In this document: positions 5,414-6,588 of the stretch, one piece after another
Numbering within the stretch: position 1 is the first letter of the stretch
Layout: every line of letters starts with the position of its first letter
Assembly: GCA_030610325.1 (NCBI GenBank)
Contig: JAUWRZ010000122.1
Span: 1-6,588 of the forward strand
Length of the DNA stretch: 6,588 bases
Source of the DNA: Sulfurimonadaceae bacterium
Lineage (GTDB): Bacteria; Campylobacterota; Campylobacteria; Campylobacterales; Sulfurimonadaceae
Reading direction: 5' to 3'
Made by a program: the position numbers and the translations under genes
Notes under the pieces: model-generated
The model's database searches: none
Seen by the model: only the letters and a program-made list of their open reading frames with translations
What the model was told of the DNA's origin: nothing

Positions 5414-6171
5414 CTTTCTTAACACTGGGTGAACACAAAGAACGTATTTTGACCGGCATCGCTCTACTTACAGGCGTAGCCATCATCGGTATCATCGATA
5501 ACTTCTTCCTGATGTGGCTGGTCCTTGGCGCCATATACCTGGTAGCGTTCTATGAAGCCACCCGTCTTTTCGGTGTTAAAGATAACGCCCTGTATGCTTA
5601 TGCTGCTCTGCTCTGGATAGTAGCAGCGTTCTACCCCTATGGAGATGATCTGTTTGTGATCGCCGGCATCGTCTACGCCTCAGTGATCGCCTACTCCCGG
5701 ACAAAGACATGGAAAGACTTCCTCCCTTTTATCTACCCTACTGCCGGTATGCTCTTTTTGATAACACTCTACCAGGAGTACAACATCGTCGCACTCTTCT
5801 GGCTGCTTGCTGTTGTAGCGACGACAGATATCGGTGCTTACTTTGTCGGAAAGAGTATCGGTAAGACACCTTTTAGTCCGACCTCACCAAAGAAGACGAT
5901 GGAGGGAGTCGTCGGCGGTGTCGTCCTAGCCAGCCTGGTCGGCTTCTTTATCGGTATCTCTATTGTCGATACAGAGAAAGCGCTTATCATCTCCCTTATG
6001 ACGGCCGTAGCCTCTATCTTCGGCGACCTCTTTGAGAGTTATCTCAAGCGTGAAGCCGGAGTCAAAGACAGCGGAGACCTTCTTCCAGGACATGGCGGTA
6101 TCCTCGATCGTATTGATGGTTATCTCTTCGGCGGTATCATCATGCTTGTCCTGCTCAGGGGACTTGTCTAG
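5410..6171 (+). CDS. cdsA: Phosphatidate cytidylyltransferase (CDP-diacylglycerol synthase)
   Basis: A 253-residue inner-membrane enzyme that joins CTP and phosphatidic acid to give CDP-diacylglycerol and pyrophosphate, the branch point for all phospholipids. The CDP-DG synthase signature is complete at residues 210-236: S210, K213-R214, K219-D220, H228-G229-G230 and D233-R234-x-D236, where the acidic residues bind the metal. The upstream conserved segment TDIGAYFVGKSIGKTPFSP (139-157) followed by PKKTMEGVVGG is also intact. About seven or eight hydrophobic segments cover most of the rest. The length is slightly below the 260-285 residues usual in proteobacteria, mainly from a short N-terminus. 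The start fits the MxxxxxxHKERILTG pattern typical of the family. It has its own predicted promoter and is followed by dxr with a one-base overlap, so phospholipid and isoprenoid enzymes are coexpressed. Confidence 0.97.
   Translation: MAFLTLGEHKERILTGIALLTGVAIIGIIDNFFLMWLVLGAIYLVAFYEATRLFGVKDNALYAYAALLWIVAAFYPYGDDLFVIAGIVYASVIAYSRTKTWKDFLPFIYPTAGMLFLITLYQEYNIVALFWLLAVVATTDIGAYFVGKSIGKTPFSPTSPKKTMEGVVGGVVLASLVGFFIGISIVDTEKALIISLMTAVASIFGDLFESYLKREAGVKDSGDLLPGHGGILDRIDGYLFGGIIMLVLLRGLV
6157..6162 (+). promoter_or_regulatory. Ribosome binding site of dxr inside cdsA
   Basis: AGGGGA lies in the last codons of cdsA, eight bases before GTG 6171-6173. This strong site decides the GTG start, because no ATG is available near the conserved GSTGSIG motif. 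Confidence 0.65.
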
Positions 6172-6588
6172 TGATCCTTCTGGGATCCACCGGTTCTATC
6201 GGTGTCAACACCCTCGCTATTGCCAAGCGATTCTCCCTTGATGTCGAAGTCCTTGTCTGCGGCAGAAACATCGATCTGCTCAATGAACAGATCCGCGAAC
6301 ACAGACCAAGACATGTCGTCATCTCTGATGCCGTAGATAAAGCAAGAGTCGATCACAGCAGTGTACTTGTCGGTGAAGAGGCGATCCTCACAGTCATCGA
6401 ACATGCTGACTCGGACTTCGTAGTCAATGCCCTTGTCGGTTTTCTCGGTCTACGCCCGACACTTAAAGCCATAGAACTTGGAAAAAAAGTCGCGCTCGCA
6501 AATAAAGAGTCCCTCGTCGCCGGCGGCCCTTTCGTAGACACCTCAAAGATCCAGCCCATCGACAGTGAACATTTCGGACTCTGGTATC
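6171..6588 (+). CDS. dxr: 1-deoxy-D-xylulose 5-phosphate reductoisomerase (N-terminal part, cut by window edge)
   Basis: First 139 codons of a protein of about 355 residues. It converts 1-deoxy-D-xylulose 5-phosphate to 2-C-methyl-D-erythritol 4-phosphate with NADPH and a divalent metal, the committed step of the MEP isoprenoid pathway in the cytoplasm. The NADPH-binding GSTGSIG motif is at residues 5-11, the NALVGFLGLRPTLKAIELGK helix at about 86-105, the conserved ALANKESLV at 108-116, and the metal/substrate motif IDSEHFGLWY at 130-139, with D131 and E133 as metal ligands. The GTG start (6171-6173) shares its first G with the cdsA TAG stop (6169-6171), giving a TAGTG junction and strong coupling. 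It begins almost directly at the nucleotide-binding strand (MILLGSTGSIG), as I recall for C. jejuni Dxr. Nothing is unusual apart from the truncation by the window. Confidence 0.96.
   Translation, partial: MILLGSTGSIGVNTLAIAKRFSLDVEVLVCGRNIDLLNEQIREHRPRHVVISDAVDKARVDHSSVLVGEEAILTVIEHADSDFVVNALVGFLGLRPTLKAIELGKKVALANKESLVAGGPFVDTSKIQPIDSEHFGLWY

Noticed and set aside
6168..6559. Minus-strand frames of 68-78 codons opposite dxr
   Set aside because: They are antisense shadows of a gene with unmistakable GSTGSIG and NKESLV motifs.

Overview
The window looks like an ordinary chromosomal segment of a free-living Campylobacterota (epsilonproteobacterial) species. Codon use favours GTC, ATC and CTC, and base composition is moderate rather than AT-rich. 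Both suggest a Sulfurovum-, Sulfuricurvum- or Sulfurimonas-like organism more than a host-adapted Campylobacter or Helicobacter. The strongest pointer is gene order: NFACT protein, small charged protein, cdsA, dxr. As I recall, this matches the Campylobacter jejuni Cj1349c-Cj1346c cluster. The genus is an inference.

Left half, minus strand. Bases 1-1078 hold the N-terminal 359 codons of a TonB-dependent outer-membrane receptor, cut by the window edge. Upstream of it (1126-1446) is a 106-codon unrecognised protein with a GTG start, an acidic patch and four cysteines, behind a TATAAT box. Further upstream (1551-3461) is a membrane-anchored diguanylate cyclase with a periplasmic dCache_3-type sensor, two membrane segments, a PAS-like region and a GGDEF domain with an intact GGEEF active site. 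Its I-site is degenerate (KQSD instead of RxxD).

A short divergent region (3462-3624) holds an inverted repeat and a clear TATAAT box facing right. The right half is all plus strand. It holds an NFACT-family (RqcH/Rqc2/FbpA-like) protein (3625-4950) and, 3 bases later, a 107-residue hydrophilic protein (4954-5277). A 132-base gap follows, carrying its own TATAAT box, an inverted repeat over that box, and a GC-rich hairpin in the leader. Then come cdsA (5410-6171) and the first 139 codons of dxr (6171-6588), which starts at a GTG overlapping the cdsA stop codon by one base.

The plus-strand genes are housekeeping in character: probable ribosome-associated quality control (NFACT), CDP-diacylglycerol synthesis for phospholipids (CdsA), and the committed step of the MEP isoprenoid pathway (Dxr). 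The minus-strand genes are environment-facing: nutrient uptake and c-di-GMP signalling. I see no tRNA, rRNA, CRISPR array, insertion sequence or clear prophage. The points most worth a second look are the unrecognised 106-codon gene, the structured cdsA leader, and deviations from family consensus in the cyclase I-site and the NFACT Asp-Arg motif.
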